43,430 nucleotides of DNA from Alicyclobacillus tolerans (lineage in GTDB: Bacteria; Bacillota; Bacilli; Alicyclobacillales; Alicyclobacillaceae), in the NCBI RefSeq assembly GCF_021739485.1, contig NZ_JAJFNK010000042.1, positions 1 through 43,430 on the forward strand, read 5' to 3'. The notes under the pieces were generated by a model that saw nothing but the letters and a program-made list of their open reading frames with translations, made no database searches and had not been told where the DNA came from. Below, piece by piece: positions 6,638 to 14,889 of this stretch. Position 1 is the first letter of the stretch, and every line of letters begins with the position of its first letter. The translations under genes and the position numbers were made by a program.

Positions 6638-7926
6638 GCCCCTCGACCTTCTTGGAACCGACGTGGAACCGTAGACGCCGACGCAGCGGGTGTCGGAGCC
6701 GAGGATGTCATACTAGAAGCCGTGTGTTCTTGGGGTGGGACCGAACGTTGCACGGAGTTCTCAGACACTCGTTCGGGTGTGCGATGTACCGGTTCACTTT
6801 CCGTTGTTGGGGTGAAGGTTTGCGAGACGGCACCGCTTGGATTTGGAACGGGTGTCAAAACGGTGCGCGATTCACTGGCAGGACGCTGCGTTGACTCGAC
6901 CGGACCGGAATGGGGTTGGAACGTGTCCGATGAAGTCATCGCAATCAAACAGCCTTGTGCGTTTTTCCATTGCGCCTCGTCCGCAAACACCTCATGAAAG
7001 TGAAACCCTTTCAATTCCGATTCCAACAGATCGGCTCCGCCCCCCACCCAAAGGACCGCCCGAATCCGATTTTTGCGGGTTCCCCACAAATCCGCAATTT
7101 GAGACTTCAACAGCAGCGCGAGGTTCTGTTTGGAACGGGCGACTGCTTCTGGGAAACTCCAGGTTCGGTTGGCATAAAAGACACTGCCGCGTTCAATGAC
7201 CCGGTCGGCCAGGTCAGAATCCAAGATGTCCCCGGTTTGCTCTTCAAAGCTGCGTCGAACCGTTTGCGTCAAGTCTCGTGTACCATGCGCCAAGGTTCCG
7301 GATAATTCTTCGTGGACAATCCAGTCATCGTCCAAGGATTCGAGCACGACAATGTCGGTCGTATCTCCGCCCAGGTCGACCACGGCCAGGTATCCGTCCT
7401 CGTCGGTAAACACGTCGGGATGAGATGGCTTTAGCGCAAAGGCAGCCGCCAGTCCTTGTGGAAACTCCGTGACAGAACCAATGGTGATGTGCTGCATGTC
7501 CCCCCCTTGGAGATCCACCGTTTGTGTCTTACCTGTCAGTCGGCGCGTAAAGGTGTCCTTGACCGTTGCAAACTGGCTGTACGGAAAATCCAACGCCAGT
7601 TCCACGGGTTCCGTCCCCGGATGGAGCAAAGCCAGCGCCGTGAAGACCAGTCGTTCGGCGGATTCCGTATCAAATCGTTCCTTGCCAAACACGTATTCCG
7701 GCAACGCGCCAAACCGTTCGGCCATAGTGCCTACGTAAAAATCCCGAATCTGGTCCCCTTCTTCGAAAGACACTTGAAGCGTATCGGTGACGTTGGATTT
7801 TGTCCTCGACAGAGAAAATACGGTACGACGTTTCCCCTCTGCGAGAACGGAGCGAAACAAGACCCGTTCTCCAGTTTCTGAGATGGCTTTGACATATCGA
7901 TTGCCAAGATCCACTGCGATTTTCAT
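6628..7926 (-). CDS. ParM/actin-like ATPase
   Basis: A 432-aa protein with an actin/Hsp70-fold ATPase domain at residues 1-335. Visible phosphate and nucleotide motifs are AVDLGNRYVK (4-13), VVDLGGDTTD (182-191) and WVGGGADLLE (293-302). ParM-like proteins form filaments that segregate low-copy plasmids. Residues ~336-432 form a Pro/Ser/Thr-rich disordered tail not usual in ParM. It starts with ATG after CTAGGAGG and is coupled to the downstream membrane-protein gene by a 10-nt overlap. No ParR-like DNA-binding gene or iteron array (parC) was seen beside it, and it sits in an operon with envelope genes. A PilM-like scaffold role for the pilus is therefore an alternative. Confidence 0.75.
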   Translation of the reverse strand: MKIAVDLGNRYVKAISETGERVLFRSVLAEGKRRTVFSLSRTKSNVTDTLQVSFEEGDQIRDFYVGTMAERFGALPEYVFGKERFDTESAERLVFTALALLHPGTEPVELALDFPYSQFATVKDTFTRRLTGKTQTVDLQGGDMQHITIGSVTEFPQGLAAAFALKPSHPDVFTDEDGYLAVVDLGGDTTDIVVLESLDDDWIVHEELSGTLAHGTRDLTQTVRRSFEEQTGDILDSDLADRVIERGSVFYANRTWSFPEAVARSKQNLALLLKSQIADLWGTRKNRIRAVLWVGGGADLLESELKGFHFHEVFADEAQWKNAQGCLIAMTSSDTFQPHSGPVESTQRPASESRTVLTPVPNPSGAVSQTFTPTTESEPVHRTPERVSENSVQRSVPPQEHTASSMTSSAPTPAASASTVPRRFQEGRGAWS

Positions 7927-7953
7927 CTCAAATCCTCCTAGTACATGTTTTCT

Positions 7954-8535
7954 TTACTTGAACACTTGAGTCCATTGGTGGACTTCATTGGGTGGGAGGG
8001 GGCCGGGAATTTCTACGATGTGATGCTTCTGCCAAACATACGTGTCCGGAATTCCGGTCACCCACTGCCTTGGGTTTTTGGCATCGAGGGCGACGATGGG
8101 ATTGGTCAAATGCAACTTTTTGGCCTCCAAGGCGACTTGTTTCAATTCTTCCTGGAGGGTCTGCTTTGGATTGGGCCAGGCCACGGCCAACGTGGGGTCC
8201 GACGCAAATTGTTGTCCCACGAATTGATGCAACATCGTGAGGTCCCAAGTCGAAACAAACACGACGGGGTGCTTGGAGACATCGAGCGTGGTGGGTTTCC
8301 CCGCTTCGTTGATGACTGGAATGGCGTGATACCGGGCAGCTTGTTTGGACGACAGTGTCCGTTCCCGGTTGGACAGAGACAGCGGCTGTAAAGGCGCATC
8401 TTTTGTGGAGGTCACAGCATGCGCTGTAGCTTTTGAAATCACGGGATGACGCGGGAAGGCAAAGACCGAAATTCCTACTCCGACCACAACAACCAAGGCG
8501 GCAAAGATCGAGGCGATGCGTATCTTTCGATTCAA
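7954..8535 (-). CDS. membrane-anchored thioredoxin-like protein without CxxC
   Basis: A 193-aa protein with an N-terminal signal anchor (about residues 5-27, rich in Ile/Ala/Val) and an exported domain. The strand-turn FVSTWDLTMLHQF and the GIPDTYV segment match the active-site region and cis-Pro loop of thioredoxin/TlpA folds. The position where the redox CxxC should be reads WDLTM, so no thiol catalysis is expected. Start TTG at 8533-8535 with AAGGAG 8 nt upstream. It precedes the ParM-like gene by 27 bp and appears to be the first backbone gene after the accessory block. It may be a structural or chaperone-like exported component. Confidence 0.6.
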   Translation of the reverse strand: MNRKIRIASIFAALVVVVGVGISVFAFPRHPVISKATAHAVTSTKDAPLQPLSLSNRERTLSSKQAARYHAIPVINEAGKPTTLDVSKHPVVFVSTWDLTMLHQFVGQQFASDPTLAVAWPNPKQTLQEELKQVALEAKKLHLTNPIVALDAKNPRQWVTGIPDTYVWQKHHIVEIPGPLPPNEVHQWTQVFK

Positions 8536-8676
8536 AGAAAATGCTCCTTCCTGTGTTGGTTCGAATCTCTACGATCCGATTCTGCCACACAGAAACGAGC
8601 CATTTCGGGCAAAAAACGTGCAGATTTCAGCAACAGGAATATGCTAAATGTTCCCGTAGATGATGTTAAGGGCACG

Positions 8677-9333
8677 TCACGGACGCCGCCGTAACATGTG
8701 ATAGACGATGGTCAGGATGCTATGGGCCACTGCGACTGCTGCACGGTTTTTTCCTCGTCGAGCTGCAATTCGATGATACTGTGCAGATAAGTACGCATTC
8801 TTCGTTCTGGCCGCCGCACGTGCGGCCTCTACGAGCGCCGCCCTGAGTTTCTGGTTTCCCTTGCGAGTTTTCCCCGACTTTCGCTTCCTCGCACTCTCGT
8901 TGTTCCCTGGAGCCAGTCCTGCCCATGAGCATAAGTGGGCAGCTGACGGAAACTAGGTCATGTCCGTTCCAATTTCAGCAAGGATCTATTCTGCTGTCCG
9001 TCGACCGACACCGGGGATTGTGTCTACCAGCACCAGGTCCTCCTCAAAAGGGAGCATGCGCTTCCTGACCTCTTCGTCGAGCCAGGCAATTTCTTCATCC
9101 AGGGAATCGATGTGGCGTAGTTGGGTCGCCAGCATCATCCGTTGGTGAGGACCCATAAGTCCATTGAGCGCCTTTTTCAAATCAGTTTTCTTTGCTTTCA
9201 TCCCTTGGGCCAACTCAGACAATACCTCCGGATTCTCTTCCCCCTGGATCATCGCCTCAAGGATTGCTCGTCCGGATTTTCCAAGTGTGTTGCTGGCTAC
9301 TGCAGAAAGCTTGATGTTGGCCTCTTCCAGCAC
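8677..9333 (-). pseudogene. IS110-family transposase, 5'-truncated, two amber codons
   Basis: Minus-strand translation gives the C-terminal ~215 residues of an IS110/IS116-type transposase: VLEEANIKLSAVASN at the start, the helix-hairpin stretch IPGVGRRTAE, then SAAHLCSWAGLAPGNN and the basic ARKRKSGKTRKGN region with the conserved Ser. The reading frame is broken by TAG at 8986-8988 (after RRTAE) and TAG at 8953-8955 (after TDMT); both sit where relatives usually have Gln, as expected from CAG-to-TAG changes. The N-terminal RuvC-like half is missing: the sequence joins the ada stop codon exactly at 9334. A dead remnant. Confidence 0.85.
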
Positions 9334-10386
9334 CTATGGCACATCTCCTTGTTTTTCGTGTTCAATGAGCCACCGCTTCCGTGCTATGCCGCCGCCATAG
9401 CCCCCGAACTCCCCATTGGCGTGGATGACACGATGACAGGGAATGACAATAGCGAGTTGGTTCGCGCCATTGGCACGCGCCACGGCACGAGGGGCCGAGG
9501 GGGGTCCCATCGTCTGGGCAATATCCGCGTAAGACCGTGTTTCCCCCGGGGGAATTTTCATGAGTTCATCCCACACACGCTGTTCAAACGGCGTTCCGAG
9601 ACAACGGATGGGGGTTTGAAACGCGTTCAACGTTCCGTCAAAATATTCTCGTAGTTCACGCTCAATCCATGAAATCGGGGGACTGACACCTGGAATGATG
9701 GCCGCTTGTGTTTTCTGCCTGAGGCGTTCGATCTCCCGTTCCAATCCCCGACGGTCCACAAATTCCAAGAGGTAGAGCGCATCCTCATCGGCAATAGCCA
9801 ACATCGGCCCCAGACAGGTATCCAGCCACGTGGCCTTGAGGACGTGCATGGCCCCCAACAGGGTTGGCGCGGCTCCCATGATGCGGGAAAATGCATCCCG
9901 AAAACCACTACTGGATTCATATCCGGTCTCTAGCTGAGCATCGATGACCGCGTGACCCGCGCGAATGTGCTTCATCGCGATGCCCATCCGGCGTGCGCGG
10001 GCATACTCCACGAACGTCATTCCAAATCGCTTTTGGAACTGGCGCCGTGCCGTGGAGGCATGAACGGACAGTCGCTGAAAATCCTCATCCTTCCATCGTT
10101 TTTCCGGATTGGCCTCCACCGCCTCCACCAGCCGTTGCACGATCACGGAGACCTGATTAGGATGCGAAAGCGGGCGGCAACGTTTGCACGGCCGATAGGA
10201 TGCCAACAGGGCTTGTTGTGCCGTCGCAAAGAATTCGCAGTGCTCAAATTTCGGTTTTCTGGCCGGACAGGTCGGTCGACAGAACACGCCCGTGGTTTTG
10301 ACACCAACATAAAAGACCCCTTCATACGCGGTTGTCTTGTCTATCAGCGCCCGATAATATTCCTTTTGGGTTTCGCCGGTGAACAT
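9334..10386 (-). CDS. ada: bifunctional Ada: methylphosphotriester/O6-methylguanine-DNA methyltransferase and regulator
   Basis: A 350-aa full-length Ada. The N-terminal zinc domain has four Cys (36, 40, 67, 70) in FCRPTCPAR and RPCKRC, with spacing as in E. coli Ada; the first takes methyl groups from phosphotriesters. An AraC-type HTH (about 75-170) follows, then the Ogt-like domain with the suicidal PCHR Cys (about residue 317). It repairs alkylated DNA and, when methylated, activates alkylation-response promoters. The start at 10384-10386 was chosen for its GAGGTG ribosome site; the frame is open to 10584 without a better start. The stop codon abuts the IS110 remnant, so a recombination event fixed the 3' junction, but the protein looks complete. 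Confidence 0.92.
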   Translation of the reverse strand: MFTGETQKEYYRALIDKTTAYEGVFYVGVKTTGVFCRPTCPARKPKFEHCEFFATAQQALLASYRPCKRCRPLSHPNQVSVIVQRLVEAVEANPEKRWKDEDFQRLSVHASTARRQFQKRFGMTFVEYARARRMGIAMKHIRAGHAVIDAQLETGYESSSGFRDAFSRIMGAAPTLLGAMHVLKATWLDTCLGPMLAIADEDALYLLEFVDRRGLEREIERLRQKTQAAIIPGVSPPISWIERELREYFDGTLNAFQTPIRCLGTPFEQRVWDELMKIPPGETRSYADIAQTMGPPSAPRAVARANGANQLAIVIPCHRVIHANGEFGGYGGGIARKRWLIEHEKQGDVP

Positions 10387-10800
10387 ACGGCACCTCCCCT
10401 CTGTGGGGTCTTGCGTTCTTACGCTCTCATGATAAGGGTTTGCACCATCAGCCGTCGCCGAAAATCGCGCATGGATTTTTAGGGATCGATCGCCGCCATT
10501 CTTTGAGAGGGCGACGGTACAACGCAATTCGCCTCGGGCCTCAAATCGTCGTGCGGATTGACAGACATCTCGACCGCTGACCAACCTTCAGGTGTTGCCA
10601 TACTGAAGCGATTGCGTCGTCGCCAGCGGTCGGCCGACGAGCGAACAAGGGCCCATCGCATGGCGGTTATCAGCGCCGCAAAAGAACATCGCGTGCAGAC
10701 AGCAAAGGCGGACACCCGGCAACTGAGCGGAAAGGTGTAGGAGATCTCCCGAATTGGGGGCTTAAACGGCTCTGATTGACATTTCGGGGTTTTAGTCAAA

Positions 10801-10944
10801 CTTACCCAGATTGGAACACCTACACTTCGAAAGACCTTTGGATATCATGCATATCAATCCGGTGTGTTATTTAATCCTTCCGCCCCAAGTGTCACTTTGT
10901 CGTACATCGGCATTACGCAGGACGAATTGGATGGTTGTATCTGA
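10801..10944 (+). pseudogene. tyrosine recombinase C-terminal remnant
   Basis: A short plus-strand frame reads IGTPTLRKTFGYHAYQSG followed shortly by PSAPSVTLSYIGITQDELD and a stop at 10942-10944. This matches the end of phage-type tyrosine integrases, whose HxxR box reads THTLRKTFGYH and whose nucleophile sits in TLxYIGIT. The HxxR His is Pro here, and the ~10-15 residues usual between the two motifs are partly lost. No start and no N-terminal part. A decayed integration scar. Confidence 0.75.
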
Positions 10945-11244
10945 ATTTAAATTTATAATCGCCAACCCCCGTTTTGTCGTGGTCTGCTAATTCTGAAATG
11001 AATCTTTTCGGGGAGGTGTACAAAAACACCCAGTATAGCATGCTCTTTTTACCTTTTTGGCGGGATGGGCAAAAATAGCCAGGTCCCTTTCATCGTATTA
11101 GTTTTCAGCAACTTGTTTTTTGCGCCATGATCTGGAACCATCTGGCCGTCGATGGAATCGACTCGGGCCACCGCGCATAGGAATCGGCAATTAATGTAAG
11201 ACAACGATCTCATGGGACCCACCGTTTTATAAGCGTTTTGCATT

Positions 11245-11664
11245 TCAGTTCATGCTGGACGTGATGCACTCATACAGTGCGTCGTAAATTAGGACGCCAC
11301 GTTCTACGGCAATGTGATCCCTCTCGACCGTCATGCGCAGACCGCGACAAATCATGTCGAGTCCGAACGCGGCAGGTTCAAGACAGACTTCTTGCACGGT
11401 ATCCGCTTCGTCGACGATTTGGGCGATCCGGTGAAGGACCGGATCCTTTAAATCATACTCACGCAGAAAAGCGTGGAACGAACAGTGACCGCGGTGGTGC
11501 GACAAACGCACACCGGGGATATCAAAGGGTTGTCCAACCTCGAGGAGTGGCTTCGCTCCAGGTGAAACAAATACAAATTCCGCCTCCGCGTCAATGAATC
11601 TCTTGATGAGCCAGGCGCAGGCCATGCGATCCACGCCGACGTTTTCCCACGTCACCCATTTCAT
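11245..11664 (-). CDS. chromate resistance ChrB C-domain protein (distal copy)
   Basis: A 139-aa soluble protein of the ChrB C-terminal (Chrome_Resist) family. Its opening, MKWVTWENVGVDRMACAWLIKRFID, is the family signature, and a His/Cys-containing HHRGHCSF follows at about residue 57. The family occurs in chromate-resistance operons; its chemistry is not established. It overlaps the stop of the ChrB N-domain gene by 4 nt (ATGA), so the two domains that form a single ChrB elsewhere are separate coupled proteins here. A 64-aa open frame follows within 2 nt of the stop but lacks convincing coding character. Confidence 0.85.
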   Translation of the reverse strand: MKWVTWENVGVDRMACAWLIKRFIDAEAEFVFVSPGAKPLLEVGQPFDIPGVRLSHHRGHCSFHAFLREYDLKDPVLHRIAQIVDEADTVQEVCLEPAAFGLDMICRGLRMTVERDHIAVERGVLIYDALYECITSSMN

Positions 11665-12095
11665 TCGCTATCCCTCTCTCTGTATGATAACAAGGTGGAA
11701 TGGACCCTTTGTCCAAGTTCCGATTGAAAATAGTCTTTGGCTCTCACTTGCTGATACCGAAGCGACAACGCCCGCAAATCGGCATTCTTCTCAGCAAGTG
11801 CATCCAGCATGTCTGCATAATCCGTGTCCACCATCTGGGTAAACTGACGCGCCAACTCTTCCTCCTGCTCTGGAAGGGGCAGTTCTCCGCGCCATAACAT
11901 GCATTGCCCGCCTAACTCAAGAATTTCACTGGATAACCACTGAAATTTTTCGTGATTTCGGGGGGTGTACGGTAACACCCAAACAGCGTCGTGCAGTAGA
12001 ATGGCGCCTAAACTCTTCATTTTGCGCCAGACGTAGACTCGTCCGGCACTGGGCTTGTTTGGGATCTTGTAGTGCAGTATCACCCAAGAACGCAT
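11661..12095 (-). CDS. ChrB N-terminal domain protein
   Basis: A 144-aa protein matching the ChrB N-terminal domain: WVILHYKIPNKPSAGRVYVWRK near the start, then LGAILLHDAVWVLPYTP and a helical C-terminal half. In ChrB of proteobacteria this region contributes to chromate-responsive regulation. The start at 12093-12095 (MRSWV) was chosen for a GGAAGG site 9 nt upstream; an ATG three codons earlier and a TTG overlapping the MFS stop (12150-12152) are alternatives. Fourth gene of the operon, coupled to the distal ChrB C-domain gene. Confidence 0.8.
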   Translation of the reverse strand: MRSWVILHYKIPNKPSAGRVYVWRKMKSLGAILLHDAVWVLPYTPRNHEKFQWLSSEILELGGQCMLWRGELPLPEQEEELARQFTQMVDTDYADMLDALAEKNADLRALSLRYQQVRAKDYFQSELGQRVHSTLLSYRERDSE

Positions 12096-12148
12096 TGCGA
12101 CCATCCTTCCGTTCCACCCAATCATGCTGTCTGCAGGCGTGTACTTCG

Positions 12149-13450
12149 TCAACGTTGATGGAAATGTTCCAGCGGAATCCGTCGAAACATCACGTAAAGA
12201 AGAAGATCATATGCGGCCTTCAGGCTGCCCGCGATGAAAAAAGGCAAACCGGAAGCGGCCAGCGCGAGCATGAGACCTGTAAATAGCGGGGCCATCCCAG
12301 TGCCGTAATGGCGTACGCCATTGGTCCACGCCGACATGTAGGCGCGATCAGCCGGCTTCACGATGGCCATCGTATACGCTTGTCGCGTAGGGACATCCAT
12401 CTGTGAGAGCAGGTGTCGCACGAGAAGAACCGCCACTGCAAGCCACGGCGTAGGCATAAGCGGCACGAGAATCAGCAGGAGATTAGATGGCAGGTGCGTA
12501 AATACCATCGTGTTGAGCAGGCCGAAAGTTTTGGCCAACCGGGCTGCGACCAAGGAGGACAGACCCGACAGCAGGTTTGTGCCGAAGAAGATTAGACCGA
12601 GTTCGGTCAAATCAAATCCGAATTTGATTTGGAACCATGTGACGAGCAGCCCCTGCACGATGAATCCGGCACCCAGTGCATCCATCATAAACAGGCCGGA
12701 CAGAGTGTACACCAGACGACGCGTACGATGCGGTGGTTTATATTGGTTCGACTTGCCCGAAATCCCTGACGGTGCCGAGTCCGGCGCTGATCCTCCGACC
12801 CGATCGATGGGCATAGGACGCTCCGCTTCCACTTCGATCGGCAGTGACGTATACAGGAGCAGTTGGATGAAACCTACCGCCGCATATCCGATCACGGCCG
12901 CATGAAAGATGAAGAGGCCACCCGATGCCACATGTGCCAAACCGATCGCACTGGCGACAAGGGCGCCGATGGCGGCGGACGTATATCCGATCAAGTTGAA
13001 CCACGCATAAGCGTTCACTTGGGACTGGCCGGCGTACAGTCGCGCAAGTACAGTCTGTTCCACAGAGAGAAACAGACCAACCTCCTTACCGCTTGGACTG
13101 ATCGATCCAAACAGCGCGAGCATCGCGAGCCATGCGGGTTCGCGGCTAAAGAGGAAAAATGCCGTTCCGGTCCATAGAGCACTGGCGAACCATAACAGGC
13201 GGCGGCGTCCTATGCGGTCTACATAGGGTGCGAGTAAAACGGTCAGCGTAGAAGAACCGAGCAATGCCAACGTGAACAAGAACCCGATGACCGCGACGGA
13301 CAAGCCTTCCTCGTGCCAGTAGATCGGAAGCAGGATCGCCATGCAGCCGAACGCCACCTGCCGGAGGGCGCGTGTCACAAGCAGGGTAAGCGTTCCTCTC
13401 CGAATCCGTGATGGAGTCTCTAGGGACCGGCCGTTCGAACGGACCGTCAT
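12149..13450 (-). CDS. MFS transporter, 433 aa
   Basis: A 12-helix major facilitator family protein. Helix-loop motifs such as PYVDRIGRRRLLWF (the loop 2-3 signature) are visible, with a central basic loop around residues 210-240. It stands where ChrA would be expected in a chromate operon, so it may export an oxyanion or related toxic compound; the substrate cannot be read from the sequence. The ATG (13448-13450) overlaps the beta-propeller stop by 4 nt and lies in the loop of a 24-bp perfect hairpin (13423-13483). No Shine-Dalgarno is visible, so translation probably depends on coupling. Confidence 0.85.
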   Translation of the reverse strand: MTVRSNGRSLETPSRIRRGTLTLLVTRALRQVAFGCMAILLPIYWHEEGLSVAVIGFLFTLALLGSSTLTVLLAPYVDRIGRRRLLWFASALWTGTAFFLFSREPAWLAMLALFGSISPSGKEVGLFLSVEQTVLARLYAGQSQVNAYAWFNLIGYTSAAIGALVASAIGLAHVASGGLFIFHAAVIGYAAVGFIQLLLYTSLPIEVEAERPMPIDRVGGSAPDSAPSGISGKSNQYKPPHRTRRLVYTLSGLFMMDALGAGFIVQGLLVTWFQIKFGFDLTELGLIFFGTNLLSGLSSLVAARLAKTFGLLNTMVFTHLPSNLLLILVPLMPTPWLAVAVLLVRHLLSQMDVPTRQAYTMAIVKPADRAYMSAWTNGVRHYGTGMAPLFTGLMLALAASGLPFFIAGSLKAAYDLLLYVMFRRIPLEHFHQR

Positions 13451-13483
13451 GCGAATGTCCGGTCCGTTCGAACGGCCGGTCCC
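13423..13483. repeat. 24-bp perfect inverted repeat around a start codon
   Basis: The left arm 13423-13446 and right arm 13460-13483 are perfectly complementary over 24 bp with a 13-nt loop (13447-13459). Each arm also holds the self-palindrome CCGTTCGAACGG. In the minus-strand mRNA the loop carries both the stop codon of the beta-propeller gene and the start codon of the MFS gene. Both arms are coding: the end of one protein and the start of the other. Confidence 0.95.
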
Positions 13484-14382
13484 TCCTTGCCTTCCGCGTA
13501 GACCACGGCGCGACTCGAATTCGGTAAGAACACATAGAGCCGTTGACGTAACTCGTCAAATGTGAGTGTGTGCGCTCCCATCTCCGTTACGATGGTTTCA
13601 GCTACCGCGAATGTCGTGGTGTCGACCACTTGTACGCATCCCGGATCGCCGATTCCAACGTAAAGACGTCCGAAGCGCTCATTGAGCCAAATGGCATCAG
13701 GGGACCCTGCGAGTTGCGTATCCGCCAGTTCAACTCCGTTCACCGCGTTGATTACAATAAGACGGGCGTCATCACATGCGATAAACAGTCGATCGCTTTG
13801 AGGATCCAGCGCCAGTCCGTGTGGTCCGCGCGCGCCCACTCGCAGAGTCGCCACAGGTGTCAAGTCGCCTGCCGCCAAGCCCTGTACGACGAATGGATTC
13901 ATGATGTTCACCCAATAGCAGTCGCGCTTGGCATCATAGACGCACCAACGAGGGCGACCGAGTAGCGGAGCCATTGCCACGATTTCTCTACTTGATGGAT
14001 CCACACAACGCGCATCATAGCTCTCCACGTCGGCCACAAGAGCTCGCCTGCGGGTGGGATCCCAGGCGATGCCGTTCGGTTTCGGCCCGACCTCAACCTC
14101 CCGCAACAGATCCCCCGTCATCGCATCGAGTACCAGCAATTTGCCCGAGCCGCGTGCGGCCGCGAACATCCACTCCATTGCCGAACCATAGAGTACACCG
14201 CTGCCGTAAGCGCAATTCGAGATCGACCGTATAGGGGTAAGCGCCTCCCCGTCAAACATGTCGACCTGGTCGGCCGCCGTGTTGGCGACGTACACGTGGC
14301 CAGTCGTTAGGCAGACATCCGCATGGTCAAATCCGCCGTTCCCAACCTTAGGAAGATTGACATGACCCATGACTTGTAACAT
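13447..14382 (-). CDS. YncE-like beta-propeller protein (YVTN-type repeats)
   Basis: A 311-aa protein made of repeated ~42-residue beta-propeller blades of the YVTN/YncE type (for example HVYVANTAADQVDMFDG, LDPQSDRLFIACDDARLIVIN, GRLYVGIGDPGCVQVVD). There is no signal peptide, so it is probably cytoplasmic, unlike the periplasmic YncE. Such propellers bind partners or ligands; here it may sense or scaffold for the transporter whose gene overlaps it by 4 nt. GGAGGG precedes the ATG at 14380-14382. The last residues (GPAVRTDRTFA) are encoded by the hairpin arm and may be a late addition to the protein. Confidence 0.8.
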   Translation of the reverse strand: MLQVMGHVNLPKVGNGGFDHADVCLTTGHVYVANTAADQVDMFDGEALTPIRSISNCAYGSGVLYGSAMEWMFAAARGSGKLLVLDAMTGDLLREVEVGPKPNGIAWDPTRRRALVADVESYDARCVDPSSREIVAMAPLLGRPRWCVYDAKRDCYWVNIMNPFVVQGLAAGDLTPVATLRVGARGPHGLALDPQSDRLFIACDDARLIVINAVNGVELADTQLAGSPDAIWLNERFGRLYVGIGDPGCVQVVDTTTFAVAETIVTEMGAHTLTFDELRQRLYVFLPNSSRAVVYAEGKEGPAVRTDRTFA

Positions 14383-14399
14383 AGGGTTCCCTCCAGATG

Positions 14400-14843
14400 C
14401 TACGGTGCGACGTTCCGTTCGCGCTCAAAGTAGGCGTACAGAGAATCGTACATCGGCGTCTCCAATTCGATCTTTCGATGATCCTCTTTACCGTGAAGAT
14501 AAGCAAAGCCATGGGCAATTGCCCGCAATCCGCGACCGTAAGGTGACGTATCTATGTCGTCCCGTACATCGGCTGCGTGCACGACCTTGGCCACCTCCAT
14601 CAGGACTGGGTCGTTATGCAGGTTGTATTTCAGAATGATGGAATCAAAGGAACAGCGCCCGTCGATATGACCAAGTTCGACATTCGGAGCATCGTACGGA
14701 ATTGCGTCTTCACGCTCGGCGACACGCATGACCTCGTCAGACGGCACGAAAAGGAACTCGGCATCGTGATCGATAAATCGTTTGATGAGCCATGGACAGG
14801 CGACCCGATCGACGTTGGCGTTTTCGCGAGTGATCCACTTCAT
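14400..14843 (-). CDS. chromate resistance ChrB C-domain protein (proximal copy)
   Basis: A 147-aa paralogue of the protein at 11245-11664, with the same signature (MKWITRENANVDRVACPWLIKRF) and the pair LGHIDGRCSF. First gene of the five-gene operon. AGGAGG lies 9 nt upstream of the ATG at 14841-14843, directly behind a strong promoter overlapped by a perfect palindrome. Two Chrome_Resist paralogues in one operon suggest a heteromeric complex or specialised forms. Substrate unknown; chromate is inferred from the family name only. Confidence 0.85.
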   Translation of the reverse strand: MKWITRENANVDRVACPWLIKRFIDHDAEFLFVPSDEVMRVAEREDAIPYDAPNVELGHIDGRCSFDSIILKYNLHNDPVLMEVAKVVHAADVRDDIDTSPYGRGLRAIAHGFAYLHGKEDHRKIELETPMYDSLYAYFERERNVAP

Positions 14844-14861
14844 AGAAAGTAACCTCCTAAA

Positions 14862-14889
14862 TTAATATGTAACTATAGTTACATATTAA
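14862..14889. promoter_or_regulatory. 28-bp perfect palindromic operator
   Basis: The half-site TTAATATGTAACTA is followed immediately by its exact reverse complement, giving a 28-bp palindrome that covers the -10 element and start region of the chromate-like operon promoter. This is the usual position for a dimeric repressor. The core ATGT...ACAT resembles operators of several winged-helix families. No regulator gene is adjacent unless a ChrB protein plays that role. Confidence 0.8.

Noticed and set aside
8986..8988. Amber recoding (TAG read as an amino acid) in the IS110 remnant
   Set aside because: The element is also truncated at its 5' end, so decay explains the TAG codons more simply. 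Other genes here, including ada, use TAG as a normal stop.
10558..10740. A 60-codon Arg-rich plus-strand frame upstream of ada
   Set aside because: No ribosome site and no recognisable family. A 106-codon frame exists on the opposite strand over the same bases, and neither looks convincing; 10387-10800 otherwise shows nothing firm.
11049..11243. A 64-codon minus-strand frame right after the distal ChrB-type gene
   Set aside because: The position would allow coupling, but there is no ribosome site, no domain and no protein-like pattern that I trust.
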